This document shows, piece after piece, positions 50,201-63,709 of a DNA stretch of 64,000 nt. The stretch spans positions 2,784,718 through 2,848,717 of the forward strand of contig CM029372.1 of assembly GCA_017165825.1 (NCBI GenBank), read 5' to 3'. The DNA is from Hepsetus odoe. Taxonomy: Eukaryota; Chordata; Actinopteri; Characiformes; Hepsetidae. A program made the position numbers and the translations under genes. Numbering within the stretch: position 1 is the stretch's first letter; each line of letters begins with the position of its first letter. The notes beneath the pieces are model-generated. The model saw only the letters and a list, made by a program, of their open reading frames with translations. It did not search any database and was not told the origin of the DNA.

Positions 50201-53200
50201 TAGCTCAGGCTCCTTCCCCACCAGAGAGGTGACGTTCCACGTCCCTAGAGCCAGCTTCTGCAGCCGAGGATCGGACCGCTAAGGCCCCTGTTTTCGGCCA
50301 CCGCCCAGCTCACAACGCACCCGACCTCTTTGGCCCCTCCCAACCAAAACAACCAAAAAAACAATACTTTCATGTTATTATTTCGGTATTATGCCTACCG
50401 GTCATGCTAATTGATAAGTTATGTAGTTTGATTAAATGTTAGCTTTAGTGAGTTTGGACATTTAAATCATTGGACAGATCCATAGTGAAAGGATGTCAAA
50501 GTTGGTGGCAAGTAGATTAATGAATAGCTGAGTCTTTTAGTAGATGCAAGCTCTAATAGATTTGCACATAAATGATTAATGCCTAGAAATATAGTAATAT
50601 ATTTCACATTTCTGTTTTAATGATGAATTCCATGAGTCTTTAACTGTTATTTGTTCAGCTCTGGCAATGCAATCACATGTCTGAAGCTGGCTCTGATTGA
50701 TGTGTCTGTGGTGAAGGCAGCAGTGTGTGAACACCCTGAGCAATGTTAATTGCTTTTACCCCCTGCCCTTTCCATCCCATCTCCCAGCTCCTGTACAGGG
50801 AGAGACAACGGAAATGTTCGTCCAGGGTGAAAATGAAGAGTTTCTTCCTTCTGAAAGTTGTATATGCATTTGTAACAGTTGTTTATTATTATTATTATTG
50901 TGATGATGATGATGATGATGAGGATGATGATGATGATTATTATTATTATTATTATTAATAATAATAATAATATAAGAGATATACAATACATATATTTATG
51001 TAAGAAAGGTAAAATTAAACTTATGTTGCACTGATATTTCTGGAATGTGTAAAGCAAGTTTTCAAAAGTCAAAGTAAGAGCCTGGATAGCTCAGTTGGTA
51101 GAGCCAGACTTTCATGCAAGCTGGAAACTTTAGGGGTGGTGGTGGTGGTCTAGTGGTAGGATACTTGCCTATGGCTCAAGAGGTCCCAGGTTCAATTCCC
51201 ACCTCTGGGCACTACCATCACTGGGTCCCTGAGCAAGACCCTTAACCCTGAGTTACTCCAGGGCGACTGTCCCTGTAGTTAGTACATGGAAGTCACTGTG
51301 GATAAAAGTAAATGGAAATATAGATATTGGTGTATTGCACATTTAAGAGCAAGCTAATCATTTCCTAGCACTGATTGAGGGGTTTCATACTTTTTGGTAC
51401 TGCTCCAATCCATGGCAATTAAATGTATCTGGCTGACAAGAAACGGTATTTACAGAGCTAACTTAAGAGTTAAGAGATCTTTTCACTTTTCATGTGATTT
51501 CAAGAGAGAGTATTGAGCAGCTTGAGGAAAATCTGGATATATGCACTAGAGAAGAGAGGAATGAAAATCTGTTGATACATGATACATGAAGACAGAATAC
51601 ATGAGTGTGAATGAAGGTGAGGACAGTGGAATGGTTAGGATGTGGGAGGTGGCAAAGGTGGAAGAGTTTAAATAGCGCAGGCAGGTTGGAATGGTTGGAG
51701 GTAAGTGGCAGGAGTGATTCATGTCAGACAAAGGGAAGATTTACATGATGGTAGTGAGACCAGCTATGTTGTAAAGGTCGGAGATGGTAGTGTTGATAAA
51801 GATATGTGGTGAAGCTGGAGGTGTCAGAGTTACAGGTGTTGAGATTTGCATTGGGAGTGAAGAGGATGGACAGGATTAGGAACATGTTTATTAGAGGTAC
51901 TAGGTATTAGAGGTTGGACAAGAGGCGAGGTTGTGTTGGTTTGGACATGTCCAAAGGAGAGAAGAGGAATATATTGGGAGAAGGATGCTGAGAATGGAGG
52001 TGCAAAGCAACAGGAGAAGAGGAAGACCAAAGAAAAGGTTTATGAATGTTGTGAGAGGACATGCAGGCAGTTGGTTTGAAGGAGGAAGATACAGTGGACA
52101 GGAAAAAATGGATTCTGTTGATCTGCTGTGGCGACCCCTAGTGGGAACAGCTGAAAGTAGAATAAGAAGTAGCATATTGAGGCATTACAACAGTTTATCA
52201 CAATAATGTTGTTTTCATTTTGAAAGAGGTTTACTTATCTGTAAAATAATAAAAAATCAATTGATCTTGCATAACATTCACCTTGAATCCACTGCTCACT
52301 TGTTACCGTGTTGTACAAATGCAAGCAAGTGTTTGTGGGAAAACAGACATGCAGGGTTGTTTGTTCTCTGCGCTGAAGACCTGCGGGTGATGGAAGTTCT
52401 ACTTTCTTGTCCTTAAAGGCATTCATCTCACCACTGATATCAGCATCTAGTTCGACTAAGGAGATGTCTCATGATAAAGCACATCATGCTGCAGTTACTA
52501 GCTCTTTGCGCGTGTCTGACTGTTTTGAACTGCTGCCGCAGTCACAATGTTCAACACAAAACTGCAGCCAGTTTCCATAGAAATCAGTAGGAGGCAAACT
52601 GAAAGTCACTTCACTCTGCTAAATTAGTTTATTTAAGACTGATAATGTATAAATATCTACTGACAAGAAGTGCATTCCATACCGGATTGGAACCTTTTTA
52701 AAAATGATCAAATATGTCAATATTGTTTAGCAACTCTAAATATAAAAGACTTAAATGTCATTGTGAGCACAGTGAACCACAACGAAATGCATCCTCTAAA
52801 TTTATCCCAAATACACCATCCAGCAGTGGGAAGCCATGTCCAGTACCTGAGGAACAATGATGGGGATGGTACTTTGCTCCTGGGTACCTTGGAGCAACAT
52901 GCAGGTCCAGGATTGAAAGCCATCTGATCCTAGGACCTAGTCCCTAAACACTAGGTCAACACTGCTCCTAATCTTCAGATGTGATCAGGTTTTTCTTTCA
53001 AAACGTGTCATGATAGGAGAAAACATGTAAAGTGTACACATTTCTCCAGATGAAATCTTTCTAGATTTTACAGTTGGTTCTCCAGACCCCTTTTCTTATT
53101 TGAAATTGTCCATAAAATTTGGGAGGTGCCACTTTTTTCTACAAAAAAAAATAGATTTAAGATAAAAGATATAAGAAGTATCTGAACAGAATAATGGTAC

Positions 53201-56200
53201 TGTCACGGTCTGTCACGGGTGAGTGTCAGTTTGGTCACGGTAGAAGGCGCTCTGTTCTGACTGAGCACACCTGAGCTCATGAAGGCACAGGTGTGCTTCA
53301 TTGGGGCTGCTATTGAAGCCCCGATGAGTCAGAACAGAGCACGGCTCATTCACGAGGCGAAGTCTCGCGTTAATGGTGGTGTTGGTAATTCCTGGTATCT
53401 CGTTTTGGTCGCTACAATAGTTCATTGTATCTTGGTTTAGTAACTATGGATAATAAAGTCTTGTTCCTGACTCCTGGCTCTGCATTGATGGCCTTCCCGC
53501 ACCCCGCCACCGTTACAGATACCAATAACTCTGTCTGTCCTAACTACTATTATGCAAGACCAGCCTAAAACATTTATTTTAGGAAATAAACTGCACAGCC
53601 TACATAACTGTCCATTTTACTAAGTGTGCCAGTATTTCTGGGGGCATGGCATAACCGTGCTGCTTCTGTAATTCTCTGACGATCAGTGCTGCAGTCTGCC
53701 TGTTCTGGCAGTTTGGACAACATAGCTCAGGCAGTCTTTTCATTGTGCTGCATGTAACTTCATTAAGTTTAAACTTAATTGAATTTGCAGGTTTTTAGAG
53801 CTGGAAAACAGTGGGCAGCGCAATGAAGTACGGCTACACTACTGGACAGCAGAGCAGCGCACCCACACTGAGGTGTTCCCCTACAGTCTGGCAGATGGAC
53901 GCTGGCACAGGGTGGCCCTCTCACTCAGTGCCTCCCAGCTGGTGCTATACGTGGACTGCAGCAGGTTAGGGGACCTGGACACTATTGTTGTTTTTGTGCT
54001 GCTAGTTTGTCTGGGAGTCTCTAAGCTCTAGACTATGGAACACTGATGCTTTCTTCTCATATCCAGAGAGCACAATCAGCCGCACTGTAGTAATTTCTTT
54101 AAATGCATGATGTTTTTAGAATCTATGAGAGGGTTGTGGAAACACCATCTATGGAAATTCCTGCAGGAACAACCGTATGGATTGGACAAAGAAATAACGC
54201 TCATGGGTTCTTCAAGGTAAGTATTTTTAGCTAATGTTATCGTTAAACTGTCCTGTTTTTCACAGAACGCTTATTTCTTCTGCTTACCAGGTGATGTGTT
54301 TGCTTCTGACCAAGTGTTGTTTTTAAAAATGTAATAAAGATCTGTGGCGTTTGCTTGCTGCATCCGTCTGTTTTTCTTTTCTTTTTTTTAATGTCCCTCC
54401 CCACACCCCCTCTAGGGTGTGATGCAGGATGTTCAGTTGCTGCTCATACCTCAGGGACACATTTCTCAATGTCCAGACCTTAATCGCAGTAAGTGCGCCC
54501 CATGAGCCGAAAACAAGTTCATATATTACATGTCTTATTAAGTTTAGCTTATGGTTGGTCAGATTGCAATTTAACATGATCATTCATCTTAGATTTTCAT
54601 TTGGCTACCCTCTCAAGGTCATTGATTTTTTTTTTTTTCAATTTTAGCTTGTCCCACCTGCAATGATTTCCATGGACTGGTGCAGAAGATTATGGAGTTG
54701 CAGGACATTTTGGCCAAAACATCTGGAAAGGTGAGCATTGAGGGAAAGGGCATCCTAAATTGAGAGTTTTGTGTTGCATTTAAAAAAATATGAGTGTGAA
54801 GTGTCTGAGTACTAATAAAGAACATCACATTAAAATGTATGTATTGAATTTTACCTCTTATTACACTCTTCCTTAAACTTCTTTTCTTTGTTTTTTTTAT
54901 TTTTTCTAATTGTAGCTTGCTCGAGCAGAGGAGCGAATGAGAGCTCTGGATGGGTGTTACTGTGAAAGGACCTGCTCTCTGAATGGAGAGATCTACAGAG
55001 ATGAGGAGGTCTGGACAGATGGGTGCAAGAACTGCACATGTTTGGTAAGAGTTTTCTGTGTTTAGTTTTGTATAAAATCCATGACTGTTGTTTGATAAAA
55101 TCTGTTTAAGTCCAGAAAGCTTAATACGACAAGAGCTCATTTGACCAGTTTTTCCAGCAGCACATTGAAAGACACACAAAAGAAGACTTTCTTTTCTAGT
55201 TGATATACAGTCATGTGAAAAAATTAGGACACCTTATGAAAGCCTGTGTGTTTTTGCAATATTCTTGTTATAAAAATATAACTAAACAATTTAAATGGAA
55301 GAAAAGATGTTTGGAATGAGAAACTAGTCTACAAGTGGAGGACTTCCAAAACAACTGTCCAGGTCTGACCTTCCAAACAAGTTCACCCCTGAGAGCAGAC
55401 AGCAAGATGATAAAAGAAGTTTCCAAAAACCCTAAAATGTCATAATGGGACCTAGAGTAGGCTCTTGCTATTGTTGATATGAACATGCATGCCTCTACAA
55501 TCAGAAAGAGACTGCACAACTTTAACTTTCATGGGATGTGTGCAAGGAGGAAATATTTGCTCTCTAAGAGAAACATCAAGGCCAAATTGAAGTTTGCCAG
55601 AGAGAACGTAGACCAGGACTTCTGGAATAATGCTCTTTGGACAGATGAGCCTAAATTGGATTATTTGGAAACCAGAAGAGACTGTCTGGCGTAAACCATC
55701 ATAGAATCCACCATGAATTCTATCGTGTATCAGAGGGTGTTTGAGGAACATGTGCGACCATCTGTAAGAACATTAAGGCTGAAGCGGAATTGGATCCTGC
55801 AACAAGATAATGACCCAAAACATACTGGTAAATCCACCAAGGGCTGGCTGAAAACTGAGAAATGGAGAGCCCTGGAGTAGCCGAGATCTTAATCCCATTG
55901 AGATGCGGTGGGGTGATTTGAAACGGGCTGTACATGCAAGAAACCCCTTGAACATCTCACGGCTTAAAGAATTCTGCTTTGAGGAGTGGATCAAACTTTC
56001 CTCAGACCGATGTCAGAGACTGGTAGATGCTGCAAGAAGCGTCTCACTGTGGTTATTTTAGCCAAAGGGGAAAACACTAACTATTTGTGGGTAGGGTGTC
56101 CTAACTTTTTCTTCAGTTAGAAAACACATTTTTGTTTATCTTTTGTTGAATTAACAAATCAAGGTTAATTTTTGTTGTTTACCAGCAATCAGTTAATTTT

Positions 56201-57951
56201 CTTTTCCAGAGACATCAATATGTGAACATTTTTAATAAAGAACTGAATATTTAATGGGATGTCCTCATTTTGTCACATGCATTTATATATTAATTGTCAT
56301 TTTTATCTACTGTCTGAAAAAAGCTAATTGTGCATCACACCAAGCAGTGACCAACCACTTAAAATGCATTCACAAAGACAGCTTTCAAAAGTTGACAGTT
56401 TCACACCATTTTACAGAAATAGGGAAACAGACTCTATAAACAACAAAAGTTAAACTTTGCTTTTAGTGATTTTATTCAGCAGACTCTTTTTCATAAATGA
56501 TGAGAGGCACCCCTTGGGATAGCTGAATCATATTCACTAAGAATTACAAGGTTCCTGTACTCTTTGGTACAGTATCTGTATCTTTTAGCAAGGACAAAAT
56601 TAAAATGCCTATACCTTATACTCGCCATCGGTGTTTCAAAGAGCACAACAAACTATTAAATGAGAAAAAGCAGTAAAATACAGTATCTCAAAAGTGAGTA
56701 CACCCCCACTTTTTTGTAAATATTTTATTATCTTTTCATGGGACAACACTGAAGATATGACACTTTGATACAATTTAAAGTAGTCAGTGTGCAGCTTGTA
56801 TAACAGTGTAAATTTGCTGTCCCCCGCGGTGTATGGTCTGAGCACTGACAGGCTGAACCCCCACTCCTTCAAACTCTGCAGCAATACTGGCAGCACTCAT
56901 ACATCTATTTTCAAACGACATTTACATTTGCAGCATTTAGCAGACGCTCTTATCCAGAGCGACTTTTATGTCCTGATTACAGGGACAGTCCTCCTTACAG
57001 GGACAGTCCTCCTGGAGCAACCCAAGTTAAGTTAAGGGTCTTGCTCAAGGTGGGATTCGAACCTGGGACCTTTTTTGAGCCATTTGTCCATAGTACCCTA
57101 CCACTAGACCACCACCACTCGGAAAAGACAACCTCTGGATATGATGCTGAGCACGTGAACTCAACTATTTTGGTGGACCATGGCGAGGCCTGTTCTGAGT
57201 GGAACCTCTCCTGTTAAACCGCTGTATGGTCTTGACCACCATTCAGCAGCTCAGTTTCAGGGTGTTGGCAGTCTTCTTCTAGCCTAGGCCATCTTCATGT
57301 AGAGCAACAAATCTTTTTTTCAGATCCTCAGAGAGTTCTTTGCCATGAGGTGCCATGTTGAACTTCCAGTGACCAGTATGAGAGAGTGTGAGAGCGAGAA
57401 CACCACATTTAACCCATTCACACCCGAGACCTTACAATACTAATGAATCACATGACAACGGGGAGGGAAGATGGCTAATTGGGCACAATATGGACATTTT
57501 TCACTTGGGGTGTACTCACTTTTGTTGCCAGTGGTTTAGACATTAATGGATGTGTGTTGAGTTATTTTGAGGGGACAGCAAATTTGCACTGTTATACAAG
57601 CTGCACACTGACTAATTTACATTGTATCAAAGTGTCATATCTTCAGTGTTGTCCCATGAAAAGATATAATAAAATATTTACAAAAAAGTGAGGGGTGTAT
57701 TTTACTGCTTTTTCTCTTTTTAATAGTTTGTTGTGAGATACTGTATGTCTCCTTCAATGCAAACAACATCAAGATGTGTTTCATTTTGCAGAAACATAGT
57801 GTTTGCAATAATGAGATTCCTGTTGCCTTTTAGAATGGTACTGTTGAGTGTGATACAATCTTCTGCCCTGCACCTCAGTGTCCTCCAGACACTGCCCCAG
57901 CCTACATTCCTGGAGCTTGCTGTAAAGAGTGCCAGCGTGAGTGTGCACACA

Positions 57952-57982
<31 letters not shown>

Positions 57983-58584
57983 TCATGCACATCTCAAAGC
58001 CTTAGCCAGAATGACTATAGTAACGATTTTACATATTGATGAAACGTGTTCGCATTTTAATTTCAGTGTAAACTTTAACATTGTTTCCACTGGTGTGTCA
58101 AATTGTTCATGAAATTTCATGAAAGAGAATGTTTTCGTTTTTATATGAGGTCTTTAAAGGTACCTCTGAAGCATGAGTGAGTGTCCCAGCAAACTACATG
58201 TCCTATCTTATCTCATCATCAGGACATTACATATTGAAACACAAGAGTTGTTGATGTTGTAGTTGTTGTTTGTTGGAGCTCCCAGAACATAACTCTGATT
58301 ATAGCCATTTCAGTTTCAAAGATCTGCTCCACATTTTTCATTCTTACTTTTTCACTCTTATGTTGCCAGGCAAAAAATTAGGACCCACAACCCCATCTAT
58401 TTACTCAAGCAAATACAGATGCACACACACTCAAACAGATCATAAATAATTCAATAGCAGGCTCGAACGGAGCAGTGACATGTTTCAGTAAGCAGGACTA
58501 ATGGCTGTTTGACTAATGACTAAATGTGTTATTTAACTGGAGTTCTAACTAATCTAGTATGCTGATCAGATCTCTCGCTTCTCC

Positions 58585-58622
<38 letters not shown>

Positions 58623-61600
58623 GCTGTGTGTCTTTTCAGGGGGAGGGTTTATGTGGAAGGTGATCGTAAGAGTGTGCGTGACTCTTCAGGGAACTGCCTG
58701 CTTTTTGAATGCAGAGTAAGCAGGAAGTAGTTGTACTAATTGCATCTGATCGCTATATGAATTCATTTCAAATGTCTTCTGATTTCCACTCAGTGACCTC
58801 TACATTACTGCTGTGTTGGTGTATGATTGTAGTTCAGGTTCATTTTTCACATACTGAAAAAACTAAAACAGTCACCGCTAACCACCACTAAATTGCTAAA
58901 GTACTAAACTTTTGGCAGATTATTAATATTAATATACAATACATATATAATATATATTATATATAATTTTATATAATATATATAAAATTAATATACTGCA
59001 TTGTTCTTTACACAAACCCAGCCACTAGGGATGCACAAGCCAGTGTATTACTTTGTGCCGGTCCCAATCCCAGACAAATGGGGAGGATTATGTCAAGAAG
59101 GGTATCGAGTGTAAAACTTTGCCAAATCAATATGCGGACAATGAAACAGAATTCCATACCGGATCGGTCGAGGCCCGGGTTAACAACGACCGCCATCAGT
59201 GCTGTTAGCCTACAGAGTGCTGATGGAAATTGGACTACTGTTGGCCAAAGGAGAAGAAGAACAAGATGAGGAAGCATGTCCAGAGGTAGGAGGAGAGAAA
59301 GAAGTGGAGGAGAGTGGAACTTTGAATGTTGGCAGCATGACTGGTAGCTGATATGATGGACAAAAGGAGGGTTGATATTTTGTGTGTGCATGAGATTAGA
59401 TTAGGAAGGGTAGTAAGGCCAGGTGTATTGGAGGAGGGCTTATATTGTTTTCCCATGTTGTGGATGGAAGGAGGAATGGGGTAGGTGTTATCCTGAAGGA
59501 AGAGTATGTTTTGGAGGTGAAGAGGGTGTCAGATAGAGTGATGAGTTTGAATTTGTAAATTGAAGGTGTGATAATTAACGTAGTTAGTGCTTATGCCCCA
59601 CAAGTTGGTTGTGAGATTGTGGGGAAAGAAGAATTCTGGAGTAAGTTAGATGAAGTGACAGAGAGTGTACCCATGGGAGAGAGAGTGGTGATTGGTATGG
59701 ACATAGTAAGTATGGTGTCAAGGAGAGGAATGCTGAAGGTCAAAAGGATGGAAATGGCTATAGTTAATACAGACTTTGTTATTAACTGCAGTTAATACAG
59801 GCTGTAGTTAATACTTATTTTAAGAAGAATGAGGAGCACAGGGTGATGTATAAAAGTAGAGGAAGGTGCTCACAGGTGGATTATATTCTTTGCAGGAGGA
59901 TCAGTCTGAAGGAGATTAGAGACTGCAAAGTAGTGACAGGGGAGAGTGTAGCTAAACAACAGAGGATGGTGGTCTGTAGGATGACCTTGGAGGTCAAGAA
60001 GAGGAGGAAAGTGAGGGCAGAGTCAAGGATCAAGTGGTGGAAGCTGAAGAAGGAGGACTGCAAGATTGAATTCAGGAGTTAACATGGGCATTGGGAGGTG
60101 TTGAAGAGCTACCGGATTGCTGGGAAACTACTGCAGAAGGCAGACAGCTAGAAATGTACTTGATGTGACATCCGGAAGAAAGAAAGAGGATAAGGAAACC
60201 TGGTGGTTGAACCTTGTAGTACAGAAAAGAGGAAGACCAAAGAGGATGATTGTGGATGTGGTGAGAGAGGAGATGCAGGTTGGTTTGAAGCAGGAAGATG
60301 CAGAGGATCAGAAGAAATGGAGACGGTTGATCTGCTGTGGCGACTCCTAAATGGGAGCAGCCGAAAGAATGTTTTCGGCAATTCTTGCTTCCTGTGGGCA
60401 GCGGTGGCCTAGTGGTTAGGGAGCCACAGAATGGGTTCAGACCCCTTACCAGTAGGTTGCCTAAGGTACCTTTGAGCAAGGTACCGTCCCCGTCACTGCA
60501 AGCAAGGTACCGTCCCCGTCACTCCCCGTCACTGCTACCCTGCTGCACGTGTGTGTATGAGTGAAACGCAGAGGTTGAATTTCGTTGTGTTGTGCTGTGC
60601 TGCGTTTCACAATGACAAGGGTAGTCACTTTCACTTCAAAAAGAAGAAGTTCTTTACACAAGTGATCACAAATGCACCATGTATTCAATATGTAAACTGA
60701 CATTTAAAACACTAGTGATTTTATTTTAGAAAAATAAAGAATACATCTGCTGCATCATCAATGTAATGTAATTTTGAACTGACACTGTTGTAGTGATTGA
60801 CAGTTCACTACTTCTACAATTCATCTACAGCACAAGATATACCTTTAAAGTGAATGCCCATGTGGTTTCTAATAAAGTGGCCACTATATACATGGACTGC
60901 GCACATGTTTTTTAAGTATGACAAGTTGATACAGAAAATGTACTTTATTTAAATTATTTCACTTTATACCTCCTTTCTTTATTTTGGTGTGCAGGATCGC
61001 AGCATGCGAAGAGTTGAGACCACACCTTGTCCAGAGCTGACTTGCCCCGAGTCTGAACAAATAACCCTTACAGACCGCTGCTGCAAAGTGTGTCGAGGTG
61101 AGGAAGACAGTAACACAAATACATAGAAAATTAAGGCATGTAATTCTGCTATAGCATATACCATGAATCTAAATTGAAATAAAAATTTAAATATTGTAAA
61201 AAAATAAAAATTAATCATATTCTTTGAATTCCTGCCCTTAAGACTGAAATATATAAGGGGCAGTGGTGGCCTAGTGGTTGGGGAGATGGTCCCAGGGTCA
61301 TAAGGTCATGGGTTCAAATCTCACTTCATATAAATGATGATGTTCCCCACAGTTTAATAGTTTCCCTCCTCAAACACACTCCTCAAACTACACCCGCCAC
61401 TGTAGTTGGCGTGGTTGTGAACCAGATGTGTTTAAGGAGGGAAATCACAGAATTGTGCTGGAGTTGGACACCCCTGCCTTGGGTTATGAACTACCACATA
61501 CTTTAAAAACTCACATTAAAAATACCACCTACTTTGCATATTGTGTGCTTTGAGCTCAAAACCCATGTTGTACCTTTCTGGGTAAATTGACCTTCATGAA

Positions 61601-63388
61601 CAAAAATATATCTGCAGTGTTTCATCTGCTGACGTGTATTGTCACTGGTGATATGTGGGCCTTCAGAGATTTCATATGACAAAAAATGCTATCAACCAAT
61701 TCAGTTATTGCTGCAACCAATAATTCAGATTAAGTTAACATATTGGCATCAGTTAGACTAGTTACACCAACATTTGAATACCGTTACGTCTCTGTAAATA
61801 TAACACTATGCCAAAACATGTAAAAGGCTAATTTCCAACCCATTTTAAGAAGGCTGGAAAATTTTTCCTCAAAAATTAAAATTATACAAAAATCTGGCTC
61901 ATTGGAAACACGTGCACAGTACCATAAACTTTACTTGAATATAAACTTTTCAGCAATGTATAGTGAGGGGAAAGATCTTAAAAGCAGCACACTATGATGA
62001 AGATTTAAAGCACACTATGCTGAAGATACTAAAGATTTTTCTGCAAAAAAGAAAAAAAAGAGCAAAAAAGTTATTACAAAACCTAAGGCTCTGAGAGCAA
62101 GAGTGAGACCCTGTCAGTTCAAAGGGAAAATGGCATCATGAATGAGAAAGTTCCAAATTTCCATATCACTGCTATCCAATCACCGCTAACCAAGAGAAAC
62201 ATCAATGTTGATGTTGATCAAAGATCTGCCAAAAAACCTTGAAGACCTCCAAACCTTTTGGAGTAATTTTGTGTGAACTGATGAACTATTTGGAAGATAA
62301 GGGTCACATTACATTTGGTATAAAGCAAACTTTACTTAGTACACATGAAGCAGGATGGTTGTTGCTTACTAATGTGGTCTTGGCGACCCTCCATAATCAA
62401 AAATATGCAGAAAAATGTTAGAAAGCTATGAGTTTTACAGCAAAACAAGAATCTCAAACACAAAAGCAAGTCAAGTCCATTCAAGTTAGTGGCTTATAAA
62501 ATAAATAAATGAAATTATGGTTTTTGAGTGGCTTATACGAAGTCCTGGCTAGAACCCAACTGGGATGCTAATGCAGGACCTTAAAAACAGCTCCTGTTCA
62601 GATGCTCTCCAGGGCACCAGAATTATAGCAGTTCTGCAAAAGCAATAATTACATTTAGGGGGGAAGCTACTTTTTCTCATGGCAGGTATCGGTATTGGAA
62701 CAGCAAGGCCAATTCATTTGTTTTTGCAAAGCACTGAAAACATTTCAAATGTTCAAAAGATGAATATGAATTAAGAGATCAGACTCTGAGCTTTTATTTC
62801 CTTGTATTAACTATCTATATATGTAATGTGGAAGCTTTAGTAAAAATGGAAAACCAGCATGAAGACCAGAAAGTCTGTGGAGTAAAGCATCCCAGTTTTA
62901 AGATGAGAAAAGCTGGAACATAAAAACCCTATCTTAAAGCCTCTCATCTCATTTTCGTCGGATCTCAGGGCCAGTGAATTCACCTTGCTGTTTCAGCACT
63001 TTTAGGGCTGATCATGAACATGTTTTATTCCTTGAAATAAAGGAAAAAAAAAAAAAAATGATTTCCTAGCCTTTAATTACAAAACATGCAACACCTTTTT
63101 ATCCTACAATGAAACGGCCTATTAAATTAGCACAAATAAGACCTTCGGACTGTTGATAGAATTGTACATCTTGTTACTTTAACAGTGCTTACATTGTATT
63201 ACTTTATTTCAGTAATGCTAAAAAAAGCTATTTTTCCATGATGTGAGGCATTGAGAGAAAGAGAGGAAACCTGTCAATCATAGTGTTTTTCTTTGAAACT
63301 CACTTATATTGACCAAGAGTCCTGGTGCAACAATGCTAATAACAAAATTCTGATTTTCCAGGAACACATTGGTAGTTGAAACTCTCTT

Positions 63389-63446
<58 letters not shown>

Positions 63447-63648
63447 GCACGCACGCTCTCTCTCTCTGTCCTTCTATCTCTGCTTTCCTTAATATAATAA
63501 TTATACATTAGATCACTGTATCTTGTACTAATGAGTTTACAGATAAACAATGGACTTGGTCAACGCTTACCAGTCAGTCTCCCTGACACTGCTGAGCTAT
63601 TTTTTAACATATACACAAAGCCACACACATAGACACTTCTTCTTCTTC

Positions 63649-63709
<61 letters not shown>

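Larger units (their letters stand above)
55045..57833 (+). other. nell2 intron 8 (2.8 kb)
   Basis: Almost entirely transposon-derived: Tc1 relic B (55203-56275) and a long foldback MITE carrying a V-SINE (56645-57735). Between them, 56276-56644 shows nothing recognised. Confidence 0.85.
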
